Source of the DNA: Streptomyces sp. LBL
GTDB lineage: Bacteria > Actinomycetota > Actinomycetes > Streptomycetales > Streptomycetaceae
NCBI RefSeq assembly: GCF_029893585.1
Contig: NZ_JARXYX010000017.1
Location: forward strand, 124,001-188,000
DNA length: 64,000 nt
Reading direction: 5' to 3'
This document shows, in pieces, positions 63,590 through 64,000 of the stretch. The notes beneath the pieces were generated by a model. That model was not told the origin of the DNA. It searched no databases and saw only the letters and a list, made by a program, of their open reading frames with translations. The translations under genes were made by a program, and so were the position numbers. How positions within the stretch are numbered: position 1 is the first letter of the stretch; the number at the start of each line of letters is the position of its first letter.

Positions 63590-64000
63590 ATGCCTGAGCT
63601 GAGGTCCCGCACAGTCACCCACGGCCGCAACATGGCGGGCGCACGCGCCCTTATGCGCGCCTCCGGTGTACCCGGCGCGGACATCGGCCGAAAGCCGATC
63701 ATCGCGGTCGCCAACAGCTTCACCGAGTTCGTGCCGGGCCACACCCACCTGCAGCCGGTCGGCCGGATCGTCAGTGAGGCGATCGTCGAGGCCGGCGGTA
63801 TCCCGCGCGAGTTCAACACGATCGCGGTGGACGACGGCATCGCGATGGGCCACGGCGGCATGCTGTACTCCCTGCCCTCCCGCGACCTGATCGCGGACTC
63901 GGTCGAGTACATGGTCGAGGCCCACTGCGCCGACGCCCTGATCTGCATCTCCAACTGCGACAAGATCACCCCGGGCATGCTGAACGCGGCTCTGCGGCTG
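63590..64000 (+). CDS. ilvD: Dihydroxy-acid dehydratase, N-terminal part
   Basis: The first 137 residues of IlvD, the iron-sulfur enzyme that dehydrates dihydroxy acids in valine, leucine and isoleucine synthesis; the rest is past the window edge. The sequence shows KPIIAVANSFTEFVPGHTHL, DDGIAMGHGGMLYSLPSR and the cluster-binding Cys region ICISNCDKITPGM. ATG 63590 is preceded by GAAGGAG at good spacing. A small dyad (CAGATCTG) lies upstream of it. Confidence 0.95.
   Translation, partial: MPELRSRTVTHGRNMAGARALMRASGVPGADIGRKPIIAVANSFTEFVPGHTHLQPVGRIVSEAIVEAGGIPREFNTIAVDDGIAMGHGGMLYSLPSRDLIADSVEYMVEAHCADALICISNCDKITPGMLNAALRL

Overview
This window is high-GC actinobacterial chromosome, almost certainly Streptomyces. 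The evidence is the strong G/C bias at third codon positions, the many GTG starts, and a gene order (gad, tipA, ppa, ftsH, the fol cluster, nuoD2, panC-nadB-nadC-coaX, lsr2, clpC, sigE-cseABC, disA-radA, ilvD) that I know from Streptomyces chromosomes such as S. coelicolor. It is a core, house-keeping region rather than an island. The only clear mobile DNA is a decayed IS630-type element behind folE, and the only other clear broken gene is a deleted ABC-transporter ATPase at the left edge.

Layout. 1-8300: a gene end, the ABC relic, glutamate decarboxylase, a CLC channel, the thiostrepton-responsive regulator gene tipA with its native promoter, a YbjQ protein, a DedA protein with a prion-like tail, a ThrE exporter and inorganic pyrophosphatase. 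8300-16430: D,D-carboxypeptidase, a DUF2342 zinc protein, tilS, hpt, ftsH and folE. 16430-20700: the IS relic, then a minus-strand folate run (folP, NTF2-like, folB, folK, DUF3180). 20900-29900: a DUF2156 lysyl-transferase-like membrane enzyme, an esterase, a coiled-coil membrane protein, a PH-domain pair, an orphan nuoD and a MidA/NDUFAF7-type methyltransferase. 29970-33350: a two-component pair and a threonine-aldolase-like lyase. 33530-39065: a tightly overlapped NAD/CoA operon (DUF2520 protein, panC, nadB, nadC, coaX). 39360-47300: small proteins, a BlaI-like regulator, an ArgA-like acetyltransferase, lsr2, a poly-glycine protein, clpC and an M23 peptidase. 47300-53260: a TetR/MFS efflux pair with a large symmetric operator, then the envelope-stress system sigE-cseA-cseB-cseC. 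53480-64000: mutY, a secreted protein, disA, radA, a membrane protein joining sigma-like and zinc-motif regions to a BACON domain, a Cys-rich protein, Ppx/GppA, a TIM-barrel isomerase and the start of ilvD.

How the parts relate. Three themes recur: cell-envelope maintenance and stress (dacB-like PBP, ftsH, DUF2156 enzyme, M23 peptidase, sigE-cse), proteostasis and DNA integrity (clpC, radA, disA, mutY, lsr2), and cofactor supply (folate, NAD, CoA).

The most unusual property of the window is the number of short tandem arrays with unrelated units of 9 to 34 bp. They lie between genes, across stop codons and in-frame inside N-termini (dacB-like gene, lyase, nadC). Other items that stand out: a canonical A7 slippery site in the transposase relic, a perfect 21-bp hairpin inside the end of the lyase gene, a 23-bp-arm inverted repeat between the TetR and MFS genes, the nuoD2/NDUFAF7-like gene pairing, and the sigma-like/HX3CX2C/BACON fusion. 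No tRNA, rRNA or CRISPR array was seen.
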